A stretch of 15,488 nucleotides of DNA from Verrucomicrobiaceae bacterium UBA7681 (lineage in GTDB: Bacteria > Verrucomicrobiota > Verrucomicrobiia > Verrucomicrobiales > Verrucomicrobiaceae): contig DLGZ01000035.1 of assembly GCA_002482965.1 (NCBI GenBank), positions 1-15,488 of the forward strand. The letters are read 5' to 3'. Position 1 is the first letter of the stretch. Every line of letters begins with the position of its first letter. This document shows positions 1 through 8,435 of this stretch, one piece after another. A model generated the notes under the pieces. It was given only the letters and a program-made list of their open reading frames with translations, was not told where the DNA came from and ran no database searches. The translations under genes and the position numbers were made by a program.

Positions 1-410
1 TGGTCATCGACACGAATGTGGTGCTGACCATGTTCAAACCCACTCATGCACACTGGCCTTTGTTCGAGGCTTGGGCGGCGGGCCGATTCCAGTGGGCGGT
101 GAGCAATGAGATTTTGCTGGAGTATCAGGAAGTTATGGAGCGGCTGAGTTCGCCAGCCTATGCAGCACAGGCCTTCCTGACCATTCAGACCATCGAACGC
201 GTGAGGAACAACCTCCTTCGGGCGTCTCCCACCTTCCGCTTCTATCAAATCACTAACGATCCGGATGACGACAAGTTCGCCGACTGCGCCATTGCCGTAG
301 AGGCTGACTTCATCGTCACCTCAGATCAGCACTTTGGCGCGCTGATTGGCTCTGGTTACAAGCCCCAGCCGATCACACCAGAGAAATTTATTCGGCTGCA
401 TCTGGGCTGA
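1..410 (+). CDS. PIN-domain toxin-like ribonuclease, 5' end outside window
   Basis: This is the C-terminal part of a PIN-domain protein, the family of metal-dependent ribonucleases that act as VapC-like toxins. The first complete codon is at position 3 and reads VIDTNVVL, which is the conserved first beta strand carrying the first catalytic aspartate. The real start therefore lies only a few codons before the window. A GTG at 18 falls inside this motif and is not a credible start. Further acidic residues follow in order: the Glu of NEILLEYQEV and the cluster DPDDDKFADCA, then VTSD near the C terminus, as in the COG1569-type PIN family. The visible length of about 135 residues is close to a whole PIN protein. 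Any partner antitoxin would be upstream, out of view. The toxin role is inferred from the family, and a solitary PIN nuclease is also possible. Confidence 0.85.
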   Translation, partial: VIDTNVVLTMFKPTHAHWPLFEAWAAGRFQWAVSNEILLEYQEVMERLSSPAYAAQAFLTIQTIERVRNNLLRASPTFRFYQITNDPDDDKFADCAIAVEADFIVTSDQHFGALIGSGYKPQPITPEKFIRLHLG

Positions 411-488
411 CCATGAAAAGCGGGTGCTCGTGGTTTTGTCATGTACGAATTTGCGTGCGAACCCTTGGGCATATTGTTTGAATAAGAG

Positions 489-875
489 ATGAACTCACCC
501 CCTGACCTCCTCAAACACGCCACAGCCGTCGCGGCGAAGGCCTACGCGCCCTACTCAAAGTTTCAGGTCGGCTGTGCGTTGCTCACAGCCCAGGGAAACC
601 TCTACACCGGCTGCAATGTCGAGAATGCCAGCTATGGCCTGACCATCTGCGCAGAGCGCAATACAATTTTCCACGCCGTCGCGGAGGAAGGCCCCGGCAT
701 GAAAATCGCCGAACTGGCGGTGATTGCTCTGGGATTTGAATTCCCCCCCTGTGGCGCCTGCCGACAGGTCATCGCGGAGTTTGCATGGCCGCAGACTCCC
801 ATCTGGTTTCTGCGCGATGGAAAACCGGTATCCATGACAATGGCGGAGTTGCTGCCGGCGAGCTTCAGGTTATGA
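489..875 (+). CDS. cdd: Cytidine deaminase
   Basis: Cytidine deaminase hydrolyses cytidine and deoxycytidine to uridine and deoxyuridine plus ammonia, in cytosolic pyrimidine salvage. At 128 residues it matches the short, homotetrameric class. All signatures are visible: substrate-binding NVENASYG at 43-50, the zinc and proton-shuttle motif C54-A-E56, and the second zinc pair in PPCGAC, C88 and C91. Three Cys zinc ligands with Glu56 as the general acid/base is the expected arrangement. The ATG is preceded by the purine stretch AAGAG with almost no spacing, so the Shine-Dalgarno signal is weak. The mutarotase-like gene begins 10 bp after the stop, which suggests co-transcription. The C terminus is slightly short but no key residue is missing. 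Confidence 0.97.
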   Translation: MNSPPDLLKHATAVAAKAYAPYSKFQVGCALLTAQGNLYTGCNVENASYGLTICAERNTIFHAVAEEGPGMKIAELAVIALGFEFPPCGACRQVIAEFAWPQTPIWFLRDGKPVSMTMAELLPASFRL

Positions 876-885
876 ATGCTCTCGC

Positions 886-1755
886 ATGACACTCCCTCCT
901 TCCGTTTCACTCATTGAAGAATCCGCCGGCTACCCCATCCTCGTCATCGAGCATCCCTCTGCGTCGGGTCGCATCACATTGAACGGCGCGCATGTGACGG
1001 ATTGGATTCCCGAAGGGCATGACCCAGTGCTGTACATGAGCGCCGACGCGCTGCTGGAGCCAGGCAAAGCGATTCGCGGTGGCATCCCCGTTTGCTGGCC
1101 CTGGTTTGGCCCGCATCCGACGGACAGCACCCAGTCAGCGCATGGCTTTGTCCGCACCATGATGTGGGAAGTCGATGTGGCCCGCGAGTCCGAGACGGGA
1201 GTGGACATCGTGCTCAAGCTGTCGGATTCCGCTGCCACGAAGACCCTCTGGCCGCATTCCTTTTCCGCACGTCTCCACATTCACATGGGCGCTGCGCTGC
1301 AGGTCACCCTGCAGGCAACCAACACCGGCACCACCGCTTGGGGCATGACCGGTGCACTTCACACCTACTTCAATGTAGAGGACGTGCGCAAAGTCAGCAT
1401 CCATGGACTGCACGGCACGCAGTACGTCGAAGGCCGCCTCTCCCCCGACAAGTGCCCGCAGCACGGCAACATCATCATCGATCAAGAAGTGGACCGCATG
1501 TACATCTCTGATGCCACCGTCATCGTGCATGATCCCCTCTGGAAACGTGAACTCGTCATCGAAAAAGCCGGCAGCCTCGCCACCGTGGTGTGGAATCCGT
1601 GGATCGAAAAATCCAAGCGCCTCACCGATCTTCCCGATGATGCCTATCCTGAGTTTCTCTGCATCGAAGCAGCCAATGCCGGCGAGGATGTCGTGACCGT
1701 ACAGCCCGGCCAGGAGCATTTGCTGATGCAGCGTGTTGAGGTGAGGAAACTGTGA
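886..1755 (+). CDS. D-hexose-6-phosphate mutarotase (aldose 1-epimerase family)
   Basis: The protein belongs to the galactose mutarotase-like fold, YeaD-type subgroup, which interconverts alpha and beta anomers of hexose 6-phosphates in the cytosol. The 289-residue length is typical. Diagnostic stretches are AIRGGIPVCWPWFG at 62-75, HGFVR at 86-90 with the expected catalytic His86, ALHTYFNVEDV at 157-167 with His159, NPWIEKSKRLTDLP at 237-250, and CIEAANA at 259-265 with Glu261 as the probable general base. There is no signal peptide or membrane segment. It follows cdd by 10 bp, and the two are probably transcribed together although they have no shared pathway. The family assignment is firm; the sugar phosphate used cannot be read from sequence alone. 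Confidence 0.92.
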   Translation: MTLPPSVSLIEESAGYPILVIEHPSASGRITLNGAHVTDWIPEGHDPVLYMSADALLEPGKAIRGGIPVCWPWFGPHPTDSTQSAHGFVRTMMWEVDVARESETGVDIVLKLSDSAATKTLWPHSFSARLHIHMGAALQVTLQATNTGTTAWGMTGALHTYFNVEDVRKVSIHGLHGTQYVEGRLSPDKCPQHGNIIIDQEVDRMYISDATVIVHDPLWKRELVIEKAGSLATVVWNPWIEKSKRLTDLPDDAYPEFLCIEAANAGEDVVTVQPGQEHLLMQRVEVRKL

Positions 1756-1762
1756 CCTCGTC

Positions 1763-1795
1763 GGAATGACAAAAGTCATTCTGCTTTCGTCATTT
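1763..1795. repeat. Intergenic GTCATTC repeat with hairpin, copy 1
   Basis: The 94-bp gap between the mutarotase-like gene and the next gene holds a perfect 7-bp inverted repeat, GAATGAC (1764-1770) and GTCATTC (1775-1781), with an AAAA loop. The right arm begins a 21-bp segment (1775-1795) that recurs at 3202-3222 with 19 of 21 bases identical. There is no T-tract directly after the stem, so it is a poor intrinsic terminator. I read it as a small extragenic repeat; that class is an inference. Confidence 0.55.
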
Positions 1796-1849
1796 CCTCA
1801 ATCCGCCCTGTTGCTTGACCCCGCCCCATGCCTCGCCATGTCTTGATGC

Positions 1850-3133
1850 ATGTCGGATGGCCCCCCATTGATCGACCGGGTTCGTTTGCGCTCCAACCAG
1901 TGGCGCAAGCTGCGCTCCATCGTGCTCAATCTCGCCACGACGGACAGTTTCTACGGCAAAAAGATCCGCGAATGGGAGCTGAAAGTCAGCCGCCTCAATC
2001 GCGTGGATGACTTCATCGCTCAGGTGCCCTTCACCACCAAAGCGGACATTCAGGAGGATCGCCTCGCGCATCCCCCTTTCGGCACCAATCTGACACGGGC
2101 CATCGGCCAGTACACCCGCTTCTGCCAGACCAGCGGCACCAGCACCGGCATGCCCATGGCCTGGGTGGACACACCCGAAAGCTGGGATGCCATGCTCAAG
2201 TGCTGGCAGCGCGTATTTGATGCCGCAGGCTTGGTCAAAGGACGTGACCGCATCTTCTTCGCCTTTTCATTCGGCCCATTCCTGGGTTTTTGGACCGCCT
2301 ATGAGGCTGCAGCAAAAGACTATCTCATCATTCCCAGCGGCGGCATGTCCAGCCAGGCGCGCCTGGAGGCCATGGCACGCTACGGCGCCACCGTGCTCTG
2401 CTGCACCCCGACGTATGCCCTGCGGCTGGGTGAACTGATCGGCTCCACCTCCGGCGTGGAGCGCATGGGCCTGCGCATCAACAAGATCATCGTCGCGGGT
2501 GAAACCGGCGGCAGCGTGCCTGAGGTCCGCCAGCGTCTGGAGGAACTCTGGGAAGCCCGCGTGTTTGATCATCACGGCATGACCGAAGTCGGCCCCGTCA
2601 GCTACGAAACAGAAGACATGCCCCGGCAGCTTGTCGTCATTGAGGAGGCATACCTCGCTGAGATCGTCGATCCGCAAACAGGCGTTGAAGTGGCGGATGG
2701 CGAGTGCGGCGAATTGATTCTCACCACGCTGGACCGCACTGCCTGCCCCCTGCTGCGCTACCGCACGGGCGACTGGGTGAAAAAGAAGCTCCATCGCGGC
2801 AGGCTGATGCTCGACGGCGGCATCCTCAGCCGTGTGGATGACATGATCGTGGTGCGCGGCGTGAACATCTATCCCAGCGCCATCGAAGCCGTGGTACGCC
2901 AGTTTCCCGAAGTCATCGAATACATGGTCGAACAGCGCAAGGTCGATGCGATGGACGAGATCGAACTGGCCGTCGAAATGGACGGCAATGTGGCGAAGCC
3001 GCTGCTTAAGCGTCTTGAAACCAAGCTAAAGGACACCTTTTCTCTGCGCATTTCCGTGCGTCTCGCCGAGCCCAACAGCCTGCCCCGCCACGAATTCAAA
3101 GCAAAGCGCTGGCGCATCGTGCCAGCAGCATAA
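1850..3133 (+). CDS. PaaK-like adenylate-forming (acyl-CoA ligase family) enzyme
   Basis: This is a 427-residue member of the ANL superfamily in the phenylacetate-CoA ligase-like branch, which activates a carboxylic acid with ATP to an acyl-adenylate and usually passes it to CoA. Core motifs appear in order: P-loop QTSGTSTGMP at 93-102, HHGMTEVGP at 241-249 (adenine and carboxylate binding), YRTGD at 304-308, the hinge region RVDDMIVVRGVNIYPSAIE at 328-346, and a C-terminal lysine region PRHEFKAKRW at 412-421. The length suits PaaK-type enzymes. No phenylacetate degradation genes are nearby, so the substrate is unknown. No signal peptide is present. Start at 1850 opens the frame just before the first conserved helix; an ATG at 1828 is in another frame. 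The gene lies 94 bp after the mutarotase-like gene and 129 bp before the ABC ATPase. Confidence 0.88.
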   Translation: MSDGPPLIDRVRLRSNQWRKLRSIVLNLATTDSFYGKKIREWELKVSRLNRVDDFIAQVPFTTKADIQEDRLAHPPFGTNLTRAIGQYTRFCQTSGTSTGMPMAWVDTPESWDAMLKCWQRVFDAAGLVKGRDRIFFAFSFGPFLGFWTAYEAAAKDYLIIPSGGMSSQARLEAMARYGATVLCCTPTYALRLGELIGSTSGVERMGLRINKIIVAGETGGSVPEVRQRLEELWEARVFDHHGMTEVGPVSYETEDMPRQLVVIEEAYLAEIVDPQTGVEVADGECGELILTTLDRTACPLLRYRTGDWVKKKLHRGRLMLDGGILSRVDDMIVVRGVNIYPSAIEAVVRQFPEVIEYMVEQRKVDAMDEIELAVEMDGNVAKPLLKRLETKLKDTFSLRISVRLAEPNSLPRHEFKAKRWRIVPAA

Positions 3134-3149
3134 AACACCGCCTCCGCCA

Positions 3150-3224
3150 GGAATGGCGTATGAAGTCCCAATGAACCAACGAGCAATACCTTCGTTCATT
3201 CGTCATTCCGCATTCGTCATTTTC
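3150..3224. repeat. Intergenic GTCATTC repeat with long inverted arms, copy 2
   Basis: In the gap before the ABC ATPase gene, the 15-base segments 3150-3164 and 3195-3209 are reverse complements at 13 of 15 positions and flank a 30-base loop. The right side continues into the 21-bp segment 3202-3222, which is 19 of 21 identical to 1775-1795. Both copies have inverted arms on their left, lie between + strand genes and end shortly before the next start codon. This supports a dispersed extragenic repeat family rather than a single regulatory site. Confidence 0.6.
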
Positions 3225-3262
3225 CCACTGTTCAACTCACACCGCATGCCTACGCTCCCCCC

Positions 3263-3937
3263 ATGCCACTCATCCAGCTAACCAACGTTTCCAAATCCTA
3301 CACCGATCCTGGCAGCGGAGCCCAGGTGCCGGTCCTGCACGGCATCAATCTCAGCATTGAAGCCGGTGAATCCGTCGCCGTCGTCGGCCCCTCAGGCTGC
3401 GGCAAGAGCACGCTGCTGAACATTCTCGGCACGCTCGATCTGCCCGACACCGGTGACATCATGTTTGATGGCCAAGCCCTCGCCAGCCTGTCAGCTCAGC
3501 AACTCGCCGCCGTGCGCAGTCAAAAGATCGGCTTCATCTTCCAGCTGCATCATCTCATGCCGCAGTGCTCTGTCCTTGAGAACGTCCTGCTCCCTACGCT
3601 TGCCCTGAAGTCACCGCCGAAAGACGCTTTGCAGCGTGCAGAAGCATTGCTCGAACAAGTGGGGCTCAAGGACCGCATGAACTGGAAACCTGCCCAGCTC
3701 TCCGGCGGCGAACGCCAGCGCGTGGCCTTTGTGCGTGCCCTGATCAACCAGCCCCAGCTCATCCTCGCCGATGAACCCACCGGCGCTCTCGATGAAACCA
3801 GCGCCGAGACTTTGACCGACCTCCTGCTTAAGCTCCAGAAGAGCAGTGGCGTCACCCTGATCATGGTCACCCATCATCGCGCACAGGCAGACCGCATGGG
3901 CCGTGTGCTGACGATTCACGAAGGCGCTCTGCAATGA
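3263..3937 (+). CDS. ABC transporter ATP-binding protein (LolD/MacB type)
   Basis: This is the ATPase subunit of a type VII (MacB/LolCDE-like) ABC system. The 224-residue length is typical. Motifs are intact: Walker A GPSGCGKST at 42-50, Q-loop Gln94, signature LSGGERQR at 146-153, Walker B LILADE at 166-171 followed by the family hallmark PTGALD, and the switch His204 in VTHH. The stop codon overlaps the start of the permease gene in an ATGA, indicating translational coupling and a stable complex with that protein. The start ATG is directly preceded by six C residues and no Shine-Dalgarno sequence. In this class the ATPase powers a mechanical action on periplasmic substrates or lipoproteins rather than ordinary import; the cargo here is unknown. 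Confidence 0.95.
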   Translation: MPLIQLTNVSKSYTDPGSGAQVPVLHGINLSIEAGESVAVVGPSGCGKSTLLNILGTLDLPDTGDIMFDGQALASLSAQQLAAVRSQKIGFIFQLHHLMPQCSVLENVLLPTLALKSPPKDALQRAEALLEQVGLKDRMNWKPAQLSGGERQRVAFVRALINQPQLILADEPTGALDETSAETLTDLLLKLQKSSGVTLIMVTHHRAQADRMGRVLTIHEGALQ

Positions 3938-6900
3938 AACTTACGGATTACGTCTTCCAGTCCGCACGCCATTACTGGCGTGGTCATCTGGGCTTGCTCT
4001 TCGGCACCTTCCTGGCCGCCACCATTCTGACCGGCTCCATGCTCGTCGGCGATTCGGTGCGTGCCAGCCTGGAGCGCGTGGCCGCCCTGCGCCTCGGCAA
4101 AGTCGAAGGCGGCGTGCTCGGCGGCGACCACTGGTTCACCGAAACGCTGGCGCGCAAAACCCAGTCCGCTCCCGTCATCATGGCCATCGGCGCAGCGAGT
4201 GCTGCCAGTGGCAAGGTGCGCGTCAACGGAGCCCAGGTGCTCGGAGTGGATTCCAGTTTCTGGAAGCTCAGCACCAGTTCAAAGGACATCACCTTTGATA
4301 AATCCTCCGTGGCCATCAATGAACCTCTCGCGCGTAAACTCGGCGTGAAGGTTGGCGACACCATCCTCGTGCGGCTGGAGCGCCCCAGCGCCATTTCACG
4401 CGATGCCCCCCTCTCCGGCAGCACCAATCAAGATATCTCGCTGCGCCGCACCGTCGCTGCTGTGGTGAGCGCCGAAGACTTCGGCACGTTTCAACTCATC
4501 GCCTCGCAGGTGCCGCCAGACTCGGTGTTTGTAAATCTCGCCGATTTGCAAACCCAGCTCGAAATGGACGGACGGGTGAATGCGCTGCTCAGCCCGCAGT
4601 TCAATGCCCTGCGTGCAAATTTGGAAAAAAACCGCACCCTCGAAGATTTCGCGCTGCGTCTCAAACGCATCGAAGGCGCTGAAAAGGAATGGGAGATCAG
4701 CACCAGCCGCGTGTTTCTGGAGCGCAGCATCGCGGATAAACTCATCGACTTCAAAGATGCCTACGGCGTCCTCACCTATCTGGTCAACGGCATCACCTCC
4801 AAGCAGGGCGGCACCCCCTACTCCATGGTCACGGCCACAGGAAAAGGCAACGATGACGAAATCACCATCACCCAGTGGCTGGCAGATGATCAAAAGCTCG
4901 CGATCGGTGATGAACTCGAGGTCAAATATTTCGTGGTAGGTCTTGGCCGCGATCTCAAACAGCAGTCCGCAAAGTTCAAAGTGGCCTCGATTCTGCCCAT
5001 GAACCATCCCCGTGTCACCAAGGCATGGACACCCGATTTCCCCGGCGTTTCAGACGTGGACAACTGCCGCGACTGGGAGCCCGGCATCCCAATGGACATG
5101 AAGGCCATCCGCGACAAGGACGAAGCCTACTGGGATGAATTCAAAGGCACCCCCAAGGGCTTCATCACCCTGGCGGCTGGCCAGAAACTTTGGGCCAACC
5201 GTTTCGGCCAGCTCACCGCCATTCGTCTGCCCAATGAAGGCCAGACAGTGGAGGCAAAGGGAAACGCACTCGCGCTGCGCCTGAAGCTTGCCGACATCGG
5301 TCTCGTGCCACGAGATTTCAAACACGATGCCACGAGCGCTGCCAAAGGCAGCGTGGACTTCGGCGGTCTCTTCATCGGCCTGAGCATGTTCTTGATCGCA
5401 GCCGCGCTCGTCTTTGCCGCCCTGCTTTTCCTTTTCACCCTTGAGCGTCGCGCCGCACAGATCGGCCTGCTGCTGGCCGTGGGCTGGACGCGCAGCATGG
5501 TGCGCCGCGCCTGGCTGCTGGAGGCAGGCGTCATCGCCATCGCAGGCGTATTGCTCGGCGTGTTCGGCGGCATGATTTACACGCAGACCGCCCTGCACGG
5601 CCTCTCCGCCATCTGGACGGGAGCCACACAGGGACTGCCGCTCGTCTTCAGCGCCAGCTTCGGCACCATCTTCAATGCCGCGTTTGCCACGCTCATCGTC
5701 GTGCTGCTCACCCTCGCTTGGGCCAGCCGGAAGCTCTTCAAAGTCCAGGCACGTGACCTCCTGGCCGGCTCTTGGAGCGATGACCTCAGGCCGGTGCAGA
5801 AAAAGCGCGGAATTAAAATGATGCTGATCCTCGCCGTCGTCGCACTGGCACTCCTTGCATCTGGCTTTGTGCTGAAAAATCCCGAAGCCGTCGCGGGCAT
5901 GTTCTTTGGCTCCGGCATGCTGATGATGATCTCCGGTCTGCTCTTTCTGCGCGGCTGGATGCGTCGAGACAGCAGCACGCTCGCACGCTCACTCCGGCAG
6001 ATTGGCCTGCGCAATATCTCCCGCCGCCCTTCCCGCAGCCTCGCAGTCATCGGCATGATGGCAGGCGGCATCTTCCTCGTCGTCGCAGTAAACGCCTTCC
6101 GCATGAGTGCGGGAGACACCACCTCACGCGACTCCGGCACCGGCGGCTTCGCCCTCATCGGCGAATCCTCCCTGCCCGTGTATGAAGACCTCAATGTGAA
6201 GGCCGGCTGGGATGCCTTCGGTCTGGATGAAAAACTCATGCCGCAGGCACGTGTGGTCCCCTTCCGTGTGCGCGATGGCGATGACGCGAGCTGCTTGAAC
6301 CTCAACCGCGCCCAAAAGCCCGTGCTCGTGGCCGCAGATCCCTCCAAGCTGACCGGCACCTTTGCTTTTGCGTCTGGCTCATGGGACAATTTAAACGATG
6401 CCACCTGCATCCCCGCCATCGCCGATCAAGCCACCGCCATGTGGGGCCTCGGCAAAGGCGTGGGCGATATGCTGGACTATCAGGACAGCTCCGGGAACAT
6501 CTTCCAGGTGAAAATTGTCGGCCTGCTGGCCGGTTCGATCCTGCAGGGCAAGATGATCATCAGCGAAAAAGACTACCTCGCGAAGTATCCTGATGCCGCG
6601 GGCTACCGCTTCTTTTTGATCGATGCCAAACCCGAGCAGTCCGCCGAAATCGCCGCCCACCTCACTCGTCAGCTAGAGCAGCGCGGACTGGCCGTGGAGC
6701 CCACACGCCAGCGCCTGGAGCTCTTCCTCAGCGTGCAGAACACCTACATCGGCATCTTCACCGTTCTCGGCGGTCTCGGCGTGCTCCTCGGCACCGCCGG
6801 TATCGGCGTCCTCATCGCCCGCCATGTGCTCGAACGCCGCGGCGAACTCGGCCTCATGCAGGCCCTGGGCTTCCGCGCTGGAGCCCTTCGTCGCATGATT

Positions 6901-7122
6901 ATGGGAGAGCACAGCGTCCTCCTCGTCCTGGGCCTCATTCTCGGCGTCATCACCGCCGCACTCGCCGTGCTCCCTCAATTGATCGCACGCGGCGGCGACC
7001 TCCCCGTAGTCTTCCTGGTCGAGCTCATCGTCGCCGTTCTGCTCTTCGGCCTCGCCGTCTGCGCCGTCGCCGTAGCCACCGCCGTGCGCGGCCGCCTCAC
7101 CGACTCCATCCGGCGGGAATAA
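3934..7122 (+). CDS. Large FtsX-like ABC transporter permease
   Basis: This 1062-residue inner-membrane protein carries two FtsX-type permease cores in one chain. A first helix (about 18-38) precedes a large extracytoplasmic region to about residue 475. Helices follow near 478-502, 528-550 and 579-597, then a central pair near 628-647 and 653-673, another at 703-722, a second extracytoplasmic region to about 935, and a last trio near 939-963, 992-1016 and 1023-1048, ten in all. The motifs LERRAAQIGLLLAVGW (503-518) and LERRGELGLMQALGF (966-980) after helices two and eight are the matching cytoplasmic coupling segments of the two halves, pointing to internal duplication. It overlaps its ATPase by 4 bp. 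MacB and LolC/E have about 400-650 residues and four helices, so this is a fused, single-chain version. Lipoprotein release or export are plausible roles. Confidence 0.92.
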   Translation: MKLTDYVFQSARHYWRGHLGLLFGTFLAATILTGSMLVGDSVRASLERVAALRLGKVEGGVLGGDHWFTETLARKTQSAPVIMAIGAASAASGKVRVNGAQVLGVDSSFWKLSTSSKDITFDKSSVAINEPLARKLGVKVGDTILVRLERPSAISRDAPLSGSTNQDISLRRTVAAVVSAEDFGTFQLIASQVPPDSVFVNLADLQTQLEMDGRVNALLSPQFNALRANLEKNRTLEDFALRLKRIEGAEKEWEISTSRVFLERSIADKLIDFKDAYGVLTYLVNGITSKQGGTPYSMVTATGKGNDDEITITQWLADDQKLAIGDELEVKYFVVGLGRDLKQQSAKFKVASILPMNHPRVTKAWTPDFPGVSDVDNCRDWEPGIPMDMKAIRDKDEAYWDEFKGTPKGFITLAAGQKLWANRFGQLTAIRLPNEGQTVEAKGNALALRLKLADIGLVPRDFKHDATSAAKGSVDFGGLFIGLSMFLIAAALVFAALLFLFTLERRAAQIGLLLAVGWTRSMVRRAWLLEAGVIAIAGVLLGVFGGMIYTQTALHGLSAIWTGATQGLPLVFSASFGTIFNAAFATLIVVLLTLAWASRKLFKVQARDLLAGSWSDDLRPVQKKRGIKMMLILAVVALALLASGFVLKNPEAVAGMFFGSGMLMMISGLLFLRGWMRRDSSTLARSLRQIGLRNISRRPSRSLAVIGMMAGGIFLVVAVNAFRMSAGDTTSRDSGTGGFALIGESSLPVYEDLNVKAGWDAFGLDEKLMPQARVVPFRVRDGDDASCLNLNRAQKPVLVAADPSKLTGTFAFASGSWDNLNDATCIPAIADQATAMWGLGKGVGDMLDYQDSSGNIFQVKIVGLLAGSILQGKMIISEKDYLAKYPDAAGYRFFLIDAKPEQSAEIAAHLTRQLEQRGLAVEPTRQRLELFLSVQNTYIGIFTVLGGLGVLLGTAGIGVLIARHVLERRGELGLMQALGFRAGALRRMIMGEHSVLLVLGLILGVITAALAVLPQLIARGGDLPVVFLVELIVAVLLFGLAVCAVAVATAVRGRLTDSIRRE

Positions 7123-7338
7123 ATGAAAGCACCGTCAGCAAGAACTGGATCGAGGCAGTTTCAGGGCACAGCTCCAGAATCCGAAAATCTTTTCTGTGTA
7201 TTCCGTGTATTCCGTGGTTGATCAAATCAGGCCCAACAGCGCTCCCCTGCACAGCATTGCCAAAATCTGCTCATCCCTGCGCCGAACAGCCGTGCGCCAC
7301 GCCTTGCACTCTGCGCCGCGCACGCTCCTATATGAGCA
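7123..7338. repeat. Gap before ruvB with a 9-bp tandem triplet
   Basis: This gap contains no convincing gene. Three consecutive 9-mers occupy 7194-7220: CTGTGTATT, CCGTGTATT and CCGTGGTTG. The first two differ at one position and the third is degenerate at its end. Similar strings of the form CCGTGTnTTCCGTGG are, from memory, dispersed in intergenic DNA of several bacterial phyla, with no agreed function. No clear promoter or terminator was recognised here. Confidence 0.5.
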
Positions 7339-8343
7339 GTGAATCCCACGCTCAACGACCCCGACTCTCCCTTCGATCTCGCCCTCCGCCCGGCGGACTT
7401 TTCCGAGTTCCACGGCCAGACCAAGGTCAAAGAACAGCTCCTCGTCATGGTCGAAGCCGCCAAGATGCGCGGTGAGTCCCTCGATCACGTGCTGCTCTGC
7501 GGCCCCCCGGGACTCGGCAAGACCACCCTCGCCAATCTCATCGCCAACGCCATCGGCACCAAGCTGCACACCACCAGCGGTCCGCAGATTGACCGCGCGG
7601 GCGATCTCGCCGGCATCCTCACCAATCTCCAGGAGCGGGACGTCCTCTTCATCGACGAAATCCACCGCCTCCATCCCAGCATCGAGGAATACCTCTATCC
7701 CGCCATCGAGGACTACCGCCTCGACATCATCATCGATCAAGGGCCCAAAGCGCGCACCATCCGCATTGATCTCCCCCCCTTCACCCTCGTCGGTGCCACC
7801 ACCCGCGCAGGCATGCTCACCTCGCCGATGCGCTCACGCTTTGGCATTCCGAACCGCCTCGACTACTACACCGCCGAAGAGATCCAGCACATCCTCATCC
7901 GCTCCGCACGCTTGATGAACGTCGCCATCGAACCCGGCGGCGCGCACGAAATCGCCCGCCGTTCCCGTGGCACCCCGCGCATCGCGAATCACCTGCTCCG
8001 TTGGGTCCGCGACTTCGCCCAGGTGAAGGCGCAAAACATCGTCACCGAAGACGTCGCCCGTCAGGCCCTCACCATGCGCGACATCGACGAATCTGGCCTT
8101 GATGAAATGGACACCCGCATCCTCGAAACCATCATCGGCAAGTTCGACGGCGGCCCCGTCGGCATGGGCAGCGTCGCCGTCGCCGTCGGTGAAGACACCA
8201 GCACCCTCGAAGACGTCCACGAGCCCTACCTCGTCATGCAAGGCTACCTCAAACGCACCCCTCGTGGCCGCGTCGCCATGCCCGCCGCCTACCGCAAACT
8301 CGGCCTCATGCCTCCGAACACGGGAGAGGCAGAGCTCTTTTAA
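7339..8343 (+). CDS. ruvB: Holliday junction branch migration ATPase RuvB
   Basis: RuvB is the hexameric AAA+ motor that, with RuvA, drives branch migration of Holliday junctions in recombinational repair. The 334-residue length is typical. Visible elements are the N-terminal LRPADFSEFHGQ at 16-27, Walker A GPPGLGKTT at 55-63, the Walker B region LFIDEIHR at 103-110, sensor 1 GATTRAGML at 152-160 followed by the Arg-finger region SPMRSRFG at 162-169, sensor 2 GTPRIANHLLRW at 211-222, and the C-terminal winged helix ending with the DNA-contact motif RTPRGR at 306-311. The start is GTG: the preceding in-frame codons are a TGA and one Ala codon, so no longer start is possible. No Shine-Dalgarno sequence is visible. 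ruvA and ruvC are not adjacent. Confidence 0.98.
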   Translation: MNPTLNDPDSPFDLALRPADFSEFHGQTKVKEQLLVMVEAAKMRGESLDHVLLCGPPGLGKTTLANLIANAIGTKLHTTSGPQIDRAGDLAGILTNLQERDVLFIDEIHRLHPSIEEYLYPAIEDYRLDIIIDQGPKARTIRIDLPPFTLVGATTRAGMLTSPMRSRFGIPNRLDYYTAEEIQHILIRSARLMNVAIEPGGAHEIARRSRGTPRIANHLLRWVRDFAQVKAQNIVTEDVARQALTMRDIDESGLDEMDTRILETIIGKFDGGPVGMGSVAVAVGEDTSTLEDVHEPYLVMQGYLKRTPRGRVAMPAAYRKLGLMPPNTGEAELF

Positions 8344-8392
8344 AAAGTACTCATGAGCTTCAGCTCGTTCTGGAAAACGCCTCCATTCTTCC

Positions 8393-8435
8393 AGCGTCTT
8401 CTATTGAGACTCGCTCAATAGAGCGACGCTTTCTT
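8393..8435 (+). terminator. Hairpin downstream of ruvB, possible terminator
   Basis: The arms TCTATTGAG (8400-8408) and CTCAATAGA (8414-8422) form a perfect 9-bp stem with a 5-base loop. An outer stem, AGCGTC (8393-8398) with GACGCT (8425-8430), adds 6 bp across a small internal loop. On the + strand the stem is followed by the T-rich TTCTTC. It lies 50 bp after the ruvB stop. The T-tract is short and interrupted, so factor-independent termination is plausible but not certain. Confidence 0.5.

Noticed and set aside
18..410. GTG at 18 as start of the PIN gene
   Set aside because: The codon falls inside the conserved VIDTNVV strand, which is needed for the catalytic aspartate, so the true start is before the window.
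5577..6419. - strand open frame of 280 codons within the permease gene
   Set aside because: It is antisense to two helices and coupling segments of the permease, with low-complexity Arg/Ser/Pro composition.
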